DNA of 64,000 nucleotides from Marvania coccoides (Eukaryota; Chlorophyta; Trebouxiophyceae; Chlorellales; Chlorellaceae), in contig OY978102.1 in NCBI GenBank assembly GCA_963854735.1, forward strand, positions 62,001-126,000, written 5' to 3'. Made by a program: the position numbers and the translations under genes. Shown one piece after another: positions 24,790-34,666 of this stretch (the stretch's first letter is position 1; each line of letters begins with the position of its first letter). The notes below the pieces were generated by a model that was not told the DNA's origin, did not search any database, and was given only the letters and a program-made list of their open reading frames with translations.

Positions 24790-25202
24790 CTATCGCTGAT
24801 GCCAGCGCTCTTCCAGCACCTTGGTATAGCCCTGGGGGTCGACAGCCTTGTAATCTCTCAGAAAAACGATGCCTGCGTCAAAGTTCACTTAGTTCTGGCC
24901 TTGCAGCCCTTGTTCGGAGTAGCTCACGTCCTCGGCGGCCCTGCGTGAGAAGCCCAGCAACTCCAGCGCGCTGTGCAGCTCCCGCTCGAATGTGAGGTCA
25001 GTGTAAATGAGCCCCGTGGTCCGGACATTCCACTGGGAGGCGTCAACGTAGAGGTTCAACCTTTACTCTCAAGTTGAGAGACCCCAAATCCTGCTCTTTG
25101 GAGACGTATTTCAGCTCGAGGGAGGGGGGAAAATACCTCGACCTTGTGGTGTGACCACAATCCGTCGCCACCAGTGCGCACTGCAGTCTTGAGTGTGGTC
25201 AT
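24790..25202 (-). pseudogene. Decayed gene of unknown family
   Basis: Conceptual translation from 25202 downwards begins MTTLKTAVRTGGDGLWSHHK, then shows disruption near 25126-25147 and a frame slip near 25065, then a well-formed stretch starting NLYVDASQWNVRTTGLIYTD and continuing through SEQGLQGQN. There an in-frame TAA replaces what looks like a Tyr codon before VNFDAGIVFLRDYKAV, and the frame runs on to a stop at 24790. The coding-like composition on both sides of each lesion suggests a recently dead gene or retrocopy. I do not recognise the family. Alternatives: a live gene with very short introns, or sequence errors. Confidence 0.5.
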
Positions 25203-25665
25203 TTTTGAAGTGCGGTGGTAGTTGGAAATTGGAATGGTGGGGCGAAAGCTAAGAGTGCAAGCTGCTTCTGTAGTGTTTTTCTTATTTTTCTATATTTTGT
25301 TAAGGTGCTTTTCTGCAAGCTTATGAAGAATGAGGATGGCAGAAATGAAAGGATTTCAAAACCGTTGAATTATTTGAAAATCACGTGTGCGATTGTTAGT
25401 CGATCCTTCACCTTGGCGGAGCATGCAAACTGCTTTTCATTAATGTTTTAATTTTTTAAAGGAAACCAATGCACTGGCGGCACCGAACTGCCCACGCATT
25501 CAATTATATTGGGCACATGAAAAAATTCAAGCGAAAAAGTTGCACTTTTTCTAGCTCGAGCTCTCCTTCTGCTGCGATTATAAAACTTTACAATTGGCCA
25601 TGAATTAAAAAACATGTACATCAGCCACCGGTTAAAGTGTTGCAGCAATCGCCTCTCGAGTGTGC

Positions 25666-26085
25666 TCACCATCGCCCGCCGCTGGCAAGGTGCCTCGCCG
25701 CCTCTCTCAACGCTTGCTGTCGCCGAAAATCGGGCATGTGTGCCGCTGCAAGGGCTGCCTTCACTTCGGGCTGCTCCCTTTGGGTTGGACGGAGCAAGCC
25801 CATTTCTGATGAATCCAGCCACCTGCCGCCCTGCTCTTCGGCTCGAGTCATAGCTGCAGTGTCTCTTTCCATATTTTTTGCTGGCGCTATAGCCTCCTGC
25901 TGAGTAGTGGGGTGCGAAGAGGCTGCCGCATTGCTGCTGCCCTCTCTTTCACCTTCACCCATTGGCAGGATATATTTTTTTGCCCTTTTGGGGCCTGCAA
26001 GAACCAGCAAACAAAGGTTTTTCAACGAGCTGCGCTTCTGCAGGGTGGTAAACGAAATTGGCCCACATTCACTGCCCACATTCAC
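25666..26085 (-). CDS. Hypothetical protein, doubtful
   Basis: 139-residue open frame with an ATG and moderately coding-like sequence, polar and Ala/Glu/Arg-rich (for example KALREA-like helical stretches near the end). A possible GTGAGC donor lies just before the stop and possible acceptors lie near its 5' part, so it may be an internal exon of a larger gene. No family recognised. The surrounding 1.1 kb (25203-26311) otherwise shows nothing that I can support. Confidence 0.25.
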   Translation of the reverse strand: MNVGSECGPISFTTLQKRSSLKNLCLLVLAGPKRAKKYILPMGEGEREGSSNAAASSHPTTQQEAIAPAKNMERDTAAMTRAEEQGGRWLDSSEMGLLRPTQREQPEVKAALAAAHMPDFRRQQALREAARHLASGGRW

Positions 26086-26311
26086 CTTACGAAAAAAAAC
26101 AGATATATTCGCGAAATGCAGGCGTGCTTTCGCCGCCTAGAGATTTTTTCCAGCTGATTATTTTTAAAATCTACGGGATTCCAAAATCACAGAATTAGCT
26201 TTATATTTTTATTTTTTTGAACTGACGAAAGTCGAAAGTGGCCCACGTCAGCATCGCAAAACCAAGGGCTAAAACGTTTCGGAACGACGGTTTAGCCAAA
26301 TTAAAATCATA

Positions 26312-27383
26312 ATGAGCATGCGGAGGCTCGCAACCACTCGAGCTTGGTTGGGTTTGAGGGCATTCGAAGTCCCCCAGACCACCACCACCACAATTTTGTC
26401 TCTAGGGGCCCGTCAGGTGCGCTTCCCCTGCCCTATTACTATTCGTGCATCATATGAGGTTTGCGACCATGAAACCACTTGAACGGGGCCGGTCGACAGC
26501 TTCAGCTTCTTGCCGCCACCAACAGCACCCAATATCACTTCCCCACAAAGTTGGCTGGTTTTTTCAGCAGGGCTTCAGCTCAGATAACATATTCAGGCAG
26601 CCGCTAGAAAATCCTGCACGGCCACTGGACCCCCTCGAGGAGAACGCCAAGTTCCACCGCTTTGCTGGAAAGTTTTTTTTCCTTTTTGGAATTTAGAATT
26701 GTCTGGCGTGCTTTATTACTCATCGGTTTGCTTGACTTCTGCCTCGTGTGCAGATATCTACTTGGGCGGGGTGTGGAACCGCCTGGAGAGCGAGCTGAGG
26801 AAGACTGAAGGCGACACCTTCGAGCAAGTTCTTTATTTATTTAACTGAATACTCCTGCGTTTTGTCACACAATTAATCATTCAAATTGTATGTTCGTGAT
26901 TTGCAGCTACGATGTCAATTTAACCAGTGGCTGCCTGCGCCTGAAGCTGCCCGAGGACGGCGAGGTTGTGATCTGCAAAGACGTCAGCGACAAATCGCTG
27001 CTGGTAGAATCAAACCTGCACAGTGTGACCTCGGAAGGAGGGGACCCCAGGGATGAGGCAGCTTTCCAGTGAGTAATTCATAGAAAAATAATGTTTTTAT
27101 TTGAAACGCCGATTAAAGAAAATCACCGCCAATCACATTTCCGCTTTCAAATTTGCAGCCTAAACGACGAAGGGGAGTTTGCTGACAGTGGGAAGGCGCT
27201 GCACGAGTACTTGGAGGAGCACCTGGCGAGTGACTCTTATGCTTGATTTCACAAGTGATTATTTCCAGCAATCGCTGACTTATTCAAACATCTGGAGTAC
27301 AGGCCAAGCACCTGAAGGTGCAGCTGGATCTGGAGCCCACACCGGGCCCGCACGAAAATACGAATGTGCAGGACCCCACTTGA
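26312..27383 (+). CDS. Divergent frataxin-like protein, mitochondrial-type leader
   Basis: Six exons: 26312-26416, 26568-26667, 26754-26823, 26907-27068, 27159-27225, 27303-27383, giving 194 residues. The N-terminus MSMRRLATTRAWLGLRAF is Arg-rich without acids, as in mitochondrial leaders. Then KFHRFAD and an acidic helix (LGGVWNRLESEL), FDYDVNLTSGCLRLKL, and a C-terminal helix KALHEYLEEHLAKHLKVQLDL, in the order and spacing of frataxin (CyaY), which donates or regulates iron in Fe-S cluster assembly. The usual central block N-K-Q-x-P-N-x-Q-I-W-L-S-S-P is missing: after EVVICKD the sequence is unrelated. Junctions need two GC-AG introns (after exons 3 and 5) and one GA-AG intron after exon 2 (G|GAAAGT). 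It may be a diverged paralogue or a gene losing function. Confidence 0.55.
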
Positions 27384-27744
27384 AAGTGCAGGCTCGATTG
27401 AAATGGTGGCGAGCATGCTGCCTCGTTTGAAGCGCAGGTCTGCCCGTCTGCAACTCCTAATGTGCTTGCACAAACCAATAAGAAGTCGGCATGACACCAT
27501 GCGATAACAAATGAATGATAAACGGTTTCATACCCGGTACGTCTACTCATTCACAGCCATGGCCACCGCTTTTCCATTTTTTGATGCTCATGCTGAAGCA
27601 TGCTTAGCTCCTGGTGGCCTTTTGCATTTTCAAATGCGTTACATACTTGTGTCTGCGTTTCTTTATTCGTATTACATGTGCACTGCTTGTTAGTAAAAAA
27701 TAAAAAGCCAGTTTATAAAATTAGATAAAAAATACCTCATCTCG
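27384..27744. other. Intergenic between convergent genes
   Basis: Contains 3' regions of the frataxin-like and BIN4 genes. T/A-rich towards the BIN4 stop. No coding frame supported. Confidence 0.5.
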
Positions 27745-28884
27745 TCACTTTTTGCTCTTCGCTTTCCCCTTGCCCTGCCCTCGCGCCGCGGGCTTCTTCT
27801 TCACCCCTCCCCTCGCCCCAGGCGCCGCCTTACTCTTCACGGCCTTTGCTGCCTTCTTTTTCTTTCCACCCACCCCGGCAATTCCGTCTGCGTCCAAACC
27901 CCCCCCGCCGTACCCCTCATCGTCGTCCTCGTCCTCCAGCATCTCAGACACCGCGTCGGTGGCCATCATCTCCGCAAAGTGGGCGTCGGGCCGCAGCTGC
28001 ACATACTCCGAAAACATCGCCTCAACTTTTGCCTCTGCCTGGTTGATGTTCACCACAGCCATGGACATGGGGCAAGGCACAATGGTGGCGTTGTATAGCA
28101 CACCTACAAAAAAAACCGAAGTGAAACCCAAATTTAAGAACCAAAAGCAAAAAAATGCAAAAAATATTTAAAACTTACCCTTCAAGTCAACTTGGAGCCG
28201 CCTCTCGCCCGCTTTTCCCGACACCATGAGGCGACCGATGGCACCCGAGTCTCCCGACAGGTCAGTGGCCCCGTGCACGTCCTCGGTCGACTCCAGCTCC
28301 AGCAGTACTTTTGTCTGTGCCAACCGCTCTGGCAGCATAAAAGGGATGGATGAGGAAGGCACGGCCAGCGCAGCACGCCCTCGCCCTGCGGCTGCCTTCC
28401 CGTTGGCACCTGTTTGGCTGGGTTGCGTCTGCGTTTGAGTCTGCGTTTGAGTGCCGCCGCCAATTTCGTCTTCCGGTTGAGTCGGCTGCGTTTGAGGCTG
28501 CGAGGAAGGTCCTGCTGCTGGCTTCGCCGCTCCTGTTCCCTTGGATTTTTTCTTTGCTGGCGTTTCCGCCTTTTCCGCTTTCCCTTTTGCAGCATCCGAA
28601 GGGCCTGCTTCGTCTGTTGCAGCGGTTGCAGCTGAGGGGGCAGTGGTGGGCTTGGAGGGTTTTGAAGGCGATGGATGCAACGGCGACAGGATCTCTTTCA
28701 GGTCGGAGTCGCTGTCGCTGTCCAGCACGATGGGTCCCCCTTGCTTTACTGGGCTTTTGTGGTCTTCAAGCCAGCTGGGAAGAGGAGAGTCATCGTCGGA
28801 AGATTTTACAACCGCCTTGCTCTTGTTGAGGAAGAAGGAGCGATTGCGCTGGCCCAGCGGGATGTCATCACCGCTACTGGACAT
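27745..28884 (-). CDS. BIN4: BIN4-like DNA-binding partner of topoisomerase VI
   Basis: Two exons in transcript order, 28884-28179 and 28103-27745, giving 354 residues. The N-terminal half is disordered: acidic Ser/Asp clusters, Lys/Ala-rich stretches and a Gln-Thr repeat (TQTQTQTQTQ). The conserved core is DLSGDSGAIGRLMVS, RLQVDLKGVLYNATIVPCP and NQAEAKVEAMFSEYVQLRP, spanning the intron, as in plant BIN4 (MIDGET), a subunit of the plant topoisomerase VI complex needed for endoreduplication. The C-terminus is a basic Lys/Gly tail (KSKAAPGARGG and similar) that probably binds DNA, as the family's ends do. The core match is distinctive. It supports a plant-lineage host. Convergent with the frataxin-like gene. 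Confidence 0.8.
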
Positions 28885-29385
28885 ATTTGATCAAGGCCTT
28901 GGCTTTAGCTTTGTCCGTGGTAAAAAGGGTGAGATCAATAAAAAACATAATTCGAAGTTGGTGGCGATAGATTGCAGGTATTCTAGATAGATCGAAGGTA
29001 CTGTGAACTAACTATTATTACAAAACCAAAACCAAAAATTAGCTGGTAAACGATGGAGGAGGTCGTTCGGATCTCTGAAGTTTCTCTCAGAGCGGCCGTT
29101 CAAAATTTAAGTAGCCATTTAAATAACAAATTCCAGAAATAATGCATTTGGACATGATGTATACTGAACATGCAGCGCCCACCTCTCATTTCCAAGAGCA
29201 CGGTTAAAAAAATAATAATACTGAATTTCAATACATTTTTTCGAAAATTTTACGCGTGAATCGCCTTACGCATCCGGATCTAGCTTCCAGCACATCATTA
29301 GAACGGCTCAAATTCCATCCTTGCCGCTCCTGATACCGCCATCGACCCAGTCGCTCCTTGCCATCACCCACCACCTGCAAGCCAA
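28885..29385. other. Divergent upstream region
   Basis: 501 bp between the BIN4 and MFS transporter starts, which point away from each other. A/T-rich in the middle. No gene or defined element recognised. Confidence 0.45.
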
Positions 29386-31014
29386 ATGCAGCTGGTCTTC
29401 AAGCTGTGGTACTTCTTCTTCTTCGCCGCCGCCTCATGCCTCCACCCTTTTCTCAACCTCCTCTTCCGCCGGCAGTCCGGACTCACTGAAGCCCAGATCG
29501 GCAGCATCGCCGCTCTGCGGCCGTGGGTGGGCCTCCCTTCCGGCGCCGCATTTTCTGGCATTGCCGACAAATGGAGGGTGCACCGAGCAGTGGTTCTGGT
29601 TACTTTCACGGTTTCTGCAGCATGCCGCCTGTCTGTGTCCGCCGTTTCTTCTTACGGCGCCATTTTGGCGATCATGCTGATGGCTGATGGACTTTCTTCT
29701 CCAGTGACCATCGTGGTGGACTCCGCCGCCATGGCGTGCTTTCCTAAAGAGGGGGAGTACGCCCGGCAACGGCTGTACGGCGCCGTGGGGTGGGGGACTT
29801 TCAGCTTCGTCGCTGGGTGGATGATTCAGCACGCTGGGTCACGTTCAGTGTTTGCCGTTAACGCTGTGCTGTCGCTGTGCACGCTGTGTCCCACCGTGCT
29901 GTTGCCCTGGGGTCCCCTGCATTCCAAGCTGTACCAACACAGTAGCGGTCACCGAGATGGCGCTGGAGGTGACGACGAAAGCGGCGGAAAATTGGAGGAG
30001 GCGCAGGGGGTGAGGAGCAGCAGTGCAGCAGCAGCAGCAGAAGCAGCAGAAGCAGCTGGAGAGGAAGAAGATTTAATGGTGGAAGAGCATGGAGGTGGTG
30101 GTCCTTCTTCTCTTCCGCAGCAGCGAAAACAGCAGCAGCAGCGGGTGCACTTTCTTCGTGGGGTGGCCACGCTGCTGACGCTCCCTGAGGCTTGGGTGTT
30201 CTTCACTCAAGTGACGGTGATGGGCTACGCAGTGGGCACCATCGAAGGCTTCTTGTTTTTATTCCTCGAGGACTTGGGCAAGTTCATCGCCAATTCTCAG
30301 AGAGATGAATGCTATGTGAAATTGGCAGAACTGCTCATGGTTGTTTCTCCTTCCCAAACGCAGGTGGATCTGAAACCCTGATGGGTCTCACCCTCTCGGT
30401 GACGTGTATGGCCGAGACTTGCGTATTTTGGTGGACTGGCGCCATCACTCGCGCCCTGGGCCTCGACGGCTGCCTCCACTTGTGCTTTCTGGCGTTTCTG
30501 CTCCGCCTGGGTAGCTATGCCACCCTGTCTCGCTGGTCAGGCACCCCTTGGACAGTGCTGCCAGTGGAGCTGCTGCATGGATTCACATTTGGCCTCACGT
30601 GGGCTGCTGGAACGGTAGGCTGCTCTGAATGTTTTTTCTTCGTTTTTTTCTCGGAATCAAGGAAAAAAAGCCTGCCTATTTTTTTATCGTCATCCTCTTT
30701 ATTTTTTCAATTCGCAGGCGAAATGTGCTGCCATTGCGCCCCCTGGGCTTGAAGCTACCACTCAGTCAGCCTTTCAGGGTCTCATGTTCGGCCTTGGCCA
30801 CGGCAGCGGAGGGTTTGTCGCTGGCAGAATTTATCACAGCCGCGGCCCTCAGACGTTGTTTGCCTCTGCGTTTGTGGTGGTGGCAGTTGGGTGGATGATC
30901 TCTGGCGCAGCGCAGGCGGCGGTGAAGGCGTGGTGGCGGCCGAGAATAGAAAGGAAGCTGAGCTTGGTTGACGGAGGGGGGTCCTACCGAGCAGTGGAAA
31001 TGGCGGAGCACTAG
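29386..31014 (+). CDS. MFS transporter, MFSD6-like
   Basis: Three exons, 29386-30277, 30364-30614, 30718-31014, giving 479 residues. The opening LWYFFFFAAASCLHPFLNLL, followed by GLTEAQIGSIAALRPWVGLPSGAAFSGIADKW, is the MFS_1-like/MFSD6 pattern (first two helices and loop). About twelve hydrophobic segments can be counted. Between the two six-helix halves, residues about 185-250 form a low-complexity loop (Ser, Ala, Glu, Gly and Gln runs), presumably cytosolic. Exon 1 to 2 uses a GC-AG intron (G|GCAAGT) that joins EDLG to GSETLMGLTL in frame. Substrate unknown; relatives include permease-like proteins of unclear cargo. Convergent with the HEI10-like gene, separated by a G-rich tract. Confidence 0.8.
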
Positions 31015-31390
31015 AAATAAATGTAGACTGATTCTTGAGCGTTGCAGAGTTGCAATGAATCGGTGGGCCGTTATGCAAAAACAGACGAAATTCATGCGCC
31101 AGGAAAAAATCATAAAAGGCCACGGAATGATGCTTGTTCTAATCCCGAATGGGTTGGCATCGTGGTAGGTGATAAAACGTAATAAAATAAAATGACGATC
31201 AAATCAAAATGTGCTGCTTTCTTTCCGTTACAAAGGAGGAGGGGCACTCTCGAATAATTAAATTACGTGCTCGTGTCTCGAAAGGGGGGGAGGGGGGGGG
31301 GGGGGCCTACTCTTATTCACCACCCGCCAGTTCTCAAACCGTACACATCGCCGTACGTGTGTCTACAGCTCCGAATACACTAAAGGGTCC
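31015..31390. other. Intergenic between convergent genes, G tract
   Basis: Contains G runs at 31284-31290 (7) and 31292-31305 (14). No coding frame supported; 3' ends of both neighbours fall here. Confidence 0.5.
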
Positions 31391-33116
31391 CTAGTAAGGC
31401 AGACCGCCACCGCCACCGCCACCGCCACCTCCGTACGGCGCACGCTTCCCTCCCCCCTGGTGCGGCACCAGCGACTGGCGCTTCATGCGGTTGCCAGGAG
31501 GCGGCATCGAGCCTCCGCCGCCGCCGCCGCCGCCGCCTCCCAGCCCCAGCCCCAGCCCTCCCAGAGGCAAGCCAGCGCCGCCACCACCAGAGTGCAGCAG
31601 AGCGCCCCTCTGCACGCCAGCGTTGGCAGGGGTGTGGTTGAGAAAATCCATGCCGTTGCCCCGTCCTTGGTGGGCAAAGTGAGGGTGGATGCCAGGAGAC
31701 ACCATCGGAGACGGGTTGGGGTAGTGGCTGGGCAGCGGAAGACCGCCGCCTCCGCCGCCGCTGCGGAGGGTAGGGGCACCCAGATTGCCGCGAGGCTGGG
31801 CTGCCTGCATCGGCGTGGATTCAAAAATCGGGATTTATTAGCACTAGAGTGTGGTTCGAAATAATAAAAAATAAAGGCATGTATTCAGCACGGTACCATG
31901 CTACGCTTACGTTGAAGTTGTTGGCGTTGCCCAGAGGCGCCCCCGTGCTGGGGCTGATTCCTAGGTGGCCAAAGGAGCCAGAGCTGAGGCCTCCGCCCCC
32001 CCCACCGCCTCCGCCCACTCCCCCACCGCCTCTCAGAGCAGAGATATGGTTGATGTCGACACCTGCGTGGCGGGCCAGCTGCTCGCAGGTCTTGCGCAGG
32101 TGGTCGTTCTCTTGTTGCAGCAGTGGCAGCTTGTCGCGCAGCTGCTGGGTCTCCCTGCATTTCCAAAAATGCAGTGTAGTTGCTTAGATAATGCAGTGCA
32201 CCTTAATTAGAGTTACAATCATTAGCGTTTCTAGTTAGAAAAGTTCTTACATCGATTTTTGGCTGTACTTGTCACGCAGCTCACCATTGTCAGCTTCCAC
32301 CGCCTCTTTGGCCGTCATGGCCTCCTGGAACTTGCGCTTGGCCTGGAAATAAAATAGGAAGTTGATGGATAAGCCCATTTGATCCCCAAAGTGCCCTTCA
32401 TGCTGCCTAGAAACAAGCTGCGATGGCCTTATTTTTTCCGGAGTGTGGATTTCTTACCGTCTTGTAGCCCTGGTGCACCTGCGTGAGCTTGGCCTTGCAC
32501 GTATCTTGCATCTTTTTTAGCTCCGCGGCAGCCGCTTGGCGCTCGCGGATGGTGGCGTACAGCTCGGCCTGGCGCACGGCTGCGGTGGAAAATATTTCCC
32601 AACGAATAAATTTGGTTAATCAATCTTTCAAAAGAAAAAAGATATTTCAATTGAACAGATAATAAAAAACTCGCCAAACTGGAAGGAGGTGACTGTGGCA
32701 GCGATGGCTGACTGTGGCGTTTTGCCCACCAGTGCCCACTGCAAAAGCATGACATTTCAAATGTTTCAAGGGTGCCTAAAATTATTGCACGCGTGTATTA
32801 CTGGCATACGTACCTTTGAGATGGGCTCCTCGGGGTCTGTGAGGACCTTTACAGCGTGGACGTCAGCCGGAGAGTACACCTGCAATCGAAGTACGTGAAG
32901 GCATAGATAAGCGGCGTTCAGCGTTTCTAAAATTCATTGAGCGTGACATGAATTTTTGGGCCGTACCGTTGAGCAGACGGGGCACCCCTCGCGGGCACTC
33001 TGCAGCTCTTGGTCGTTGCAGCACTTTTGGCAAAACAGATGCCCGCATGGCAGCGCGGCGCCATGCTCCTCCGGCTTGAACTGCTCCAGGCAGAAATTAC
33101 AGAACAGCTCGTCCAT
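31391..33116 (-). CDS. HEI10: HEI10/CCNB1IP1-like meiotic RING E3 ligase
   Basis: Seven exons in transcript order: 33116-32967, 32879-32814, 32738-32675, 32579-32458, 32342-32251, 32154-31911, 31804-31391, giving 383 residues. RING at about 6-46: CNFC, CGHLFCQKCC, CPVC. Then a spacer ending ISK-WALVGKTPQSAIAATVTSFQF and a long coiled coil (about 93-200) with ELYATIRERQ, CKAKLTQVHQGYKTAKRKF and QQLRDKL. This order (RING, short conserved link with a W, coiled coil, disordered tail) and local residues match HEI10, which marks class I crossover sites on the synaptonemal complex. The tail is Gly-rich with a basic NRMKRQSLVPHQ patch. Intron 3 is GC-AG. The other ZMM-type gene, SPO16-like, starts 255 bp away in the opposite direction. 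Confidence 0.75.
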
Positions 33117-33371
33117 AAAACACGATCTCGTTCAGATGAGAAATTATAATTTTAGGTGTTGCAGGTGGAGTGAGACATCGAAACAAGGCGCATGCCGCCG
33201 GGAGCTGCTGTAAGAGGCGTTCCACAGTATGCTGAAATTATTTTAGTGAATAATTAAGTAAGTAAAAGGCGGTTGGCGACCAAAAAATGCATAGCAACAC
33301 GAAAACTATTCTTCTCTCATATGTTTCAGCTCTCGCGCATACATTCTCTTGCTTTTTCTGAAAATAATAAA
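33117..33371. promoter_or_regulatory. Shared divergent promoter, HEI10-like and SPO16-like
   Basis: Only 255 bp separate the two start codons, so both promoters and 5' UTRs overlap or adjoin. Contains several A/T-rich stretches; no specific meiotic element was identified. Co-regulation is inferred from position. Confidence 0.45.
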
Positions 33372-34295
33372 ATGAAAGAAACACTCGTGTGCATCGTGGA
33401 GCCGGGCAGCGTCCCTTCTGAGGATGTGAATGCGCTGGCTGCAGCTGAAACTGTCGACCTACGGCAGGCCAGCACTGGAGGCCCGGTGAGGTGGCATGTG
33501 TTAATAACATTAACAATTTATAGTATAAAGTGAACCGGCATTACTCCGCAGCCCTCTTCCTTCTACAGAACGTGGTGTTCAGCCGGGGCGGCACGACCGT
33601 CGCTTTTATTTTCTGTCACTCACTGGACACCGAAGCAGCAGACAGGCACGATGAAGAGTTTATAAATCAATAAAAAATATTTCAATACGCTCGAATGACA
33701 GCTTCCTTGCATCATTTCCGTATTTCTAGGATTGAGTGCTCCGTCCGAACCTTCAAGCACGTCACCATCATGCTGCCGCACTCTTCCCTAGAAAACCAGC
33801 TCAATATAAAGTTCCACCAACGGTAGGCTGTTTCAGAACCCGTACCTCCAGCCCTCATGCAACTTTCTCAATTTTTTCTTTCTTTCTTACTCTCTATTCT
33901 AAAACGCGCCATGCAGGTTCAGCCACCTGCTGAATCTCTCCATCACGGTGCTCCCCGTGGGAGTCAACTGCACGGCACAAGCTCTCGACATGGCGCGCGC
34001 TTTCTATCAGGGCGCAGCAGCGCACCCAGAGTGGCGGGCCCAGCAGGAAGAGCTCTTGGGCAGCTCAGAAGCGGCAGCCAGAGTGCTCTCAGCGCTGGGC
34101 CAGGGCGTGGGGATGCCAGCAGAGGACTCCATGCATTGGGCGCGCATGATGCGGCTGGAACTGGGCTCACTGGCGGCGCTCAGTAAAGCGCCGGCGGCGC
34201 ACATTCAAGCAGCGGCGGAGAGCACAGGCCCAGAGGCTGCTGCTGCTCTAGCAGCGCTGTTCACTGCCAAAGCCAGCCATGACGTGCGACCATAA
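33372..34295 (+). CDS. SPO16/PTD-like meiotic crossover factor
   Basis: Four exons, 33372-33485, 33569-33657, 33730-33822, 33917-34295, giving 224 residues. The core NVVFSRGGTTVAFIF, then HVTIMLPHSSLENQL, IKFHQRFSHLL and LSITVLPVGVNCTAQAL follows the order of the SPO16 (C1orf146)/PTD family: a hydrophobic strand ending in a shallow acidic site, an L-L-P/H strand, an F-x-Q/H-Q-R-F helix and an I-x-L-P-V strand. This is an inactive XPF/ERCC1-like fold that pairs with SHOC1/ZIP2 to bind branched DNA. The C-terminal 90 residues are helical and Ala-rich and may be the HhH-like end of the fold, diverged. I see no second copy. Similarity is moderate, judged from memory of the human protein. Confidence 0.6.
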
Positions 34296-34666
34296 ATCAT
34301 ATATATTATCTTGAAACCATAATATTTTTATTCAACACTACAAAACAATTATTTGTAATTTCAAGATCTCGTAAGACGAAGCTGCCCCGCCACGCAAACA
34401 GAGGCGTAAGCAAGTGCTGACTGCTGACACGAATATAAAAGTATACGCTGAATATTAAATCCAAAGTGGGGTTTGTAAGCCTGCCGCCATGTCTTCTGCT
34501 GGGTTTGTTTCAGCTTCATTCATCTCCGACGATCTCTCCTCTGCATCTCGGGAGGCCGCAGATGGCGTTCTCCTGATCGAGGTAAATTTCACCACTTTGG
34601 GTGACGGGACAGGCGCTCGCTTGCTGGGAATTTCCTGTGCCATTTATCTTTCAGTGCACTTACAAA
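34296..34666. other. Intergenic between convergent genes
   Basis: Contains a short open frame starting at 34489 on the plus strand (MSSAGFVSASFISDD...) ending in a possible donor, with no downstream exon that fits, and an overlapping minus-strand frame. Neither can be supported. 3' ends of both neighbours fall here. Confidence 0.4.

Noticed and set aside
29434..30206. Minus-strand frames opposite the MFS transporter
   Set aside because: Low-complexity shadows of the coding strand.
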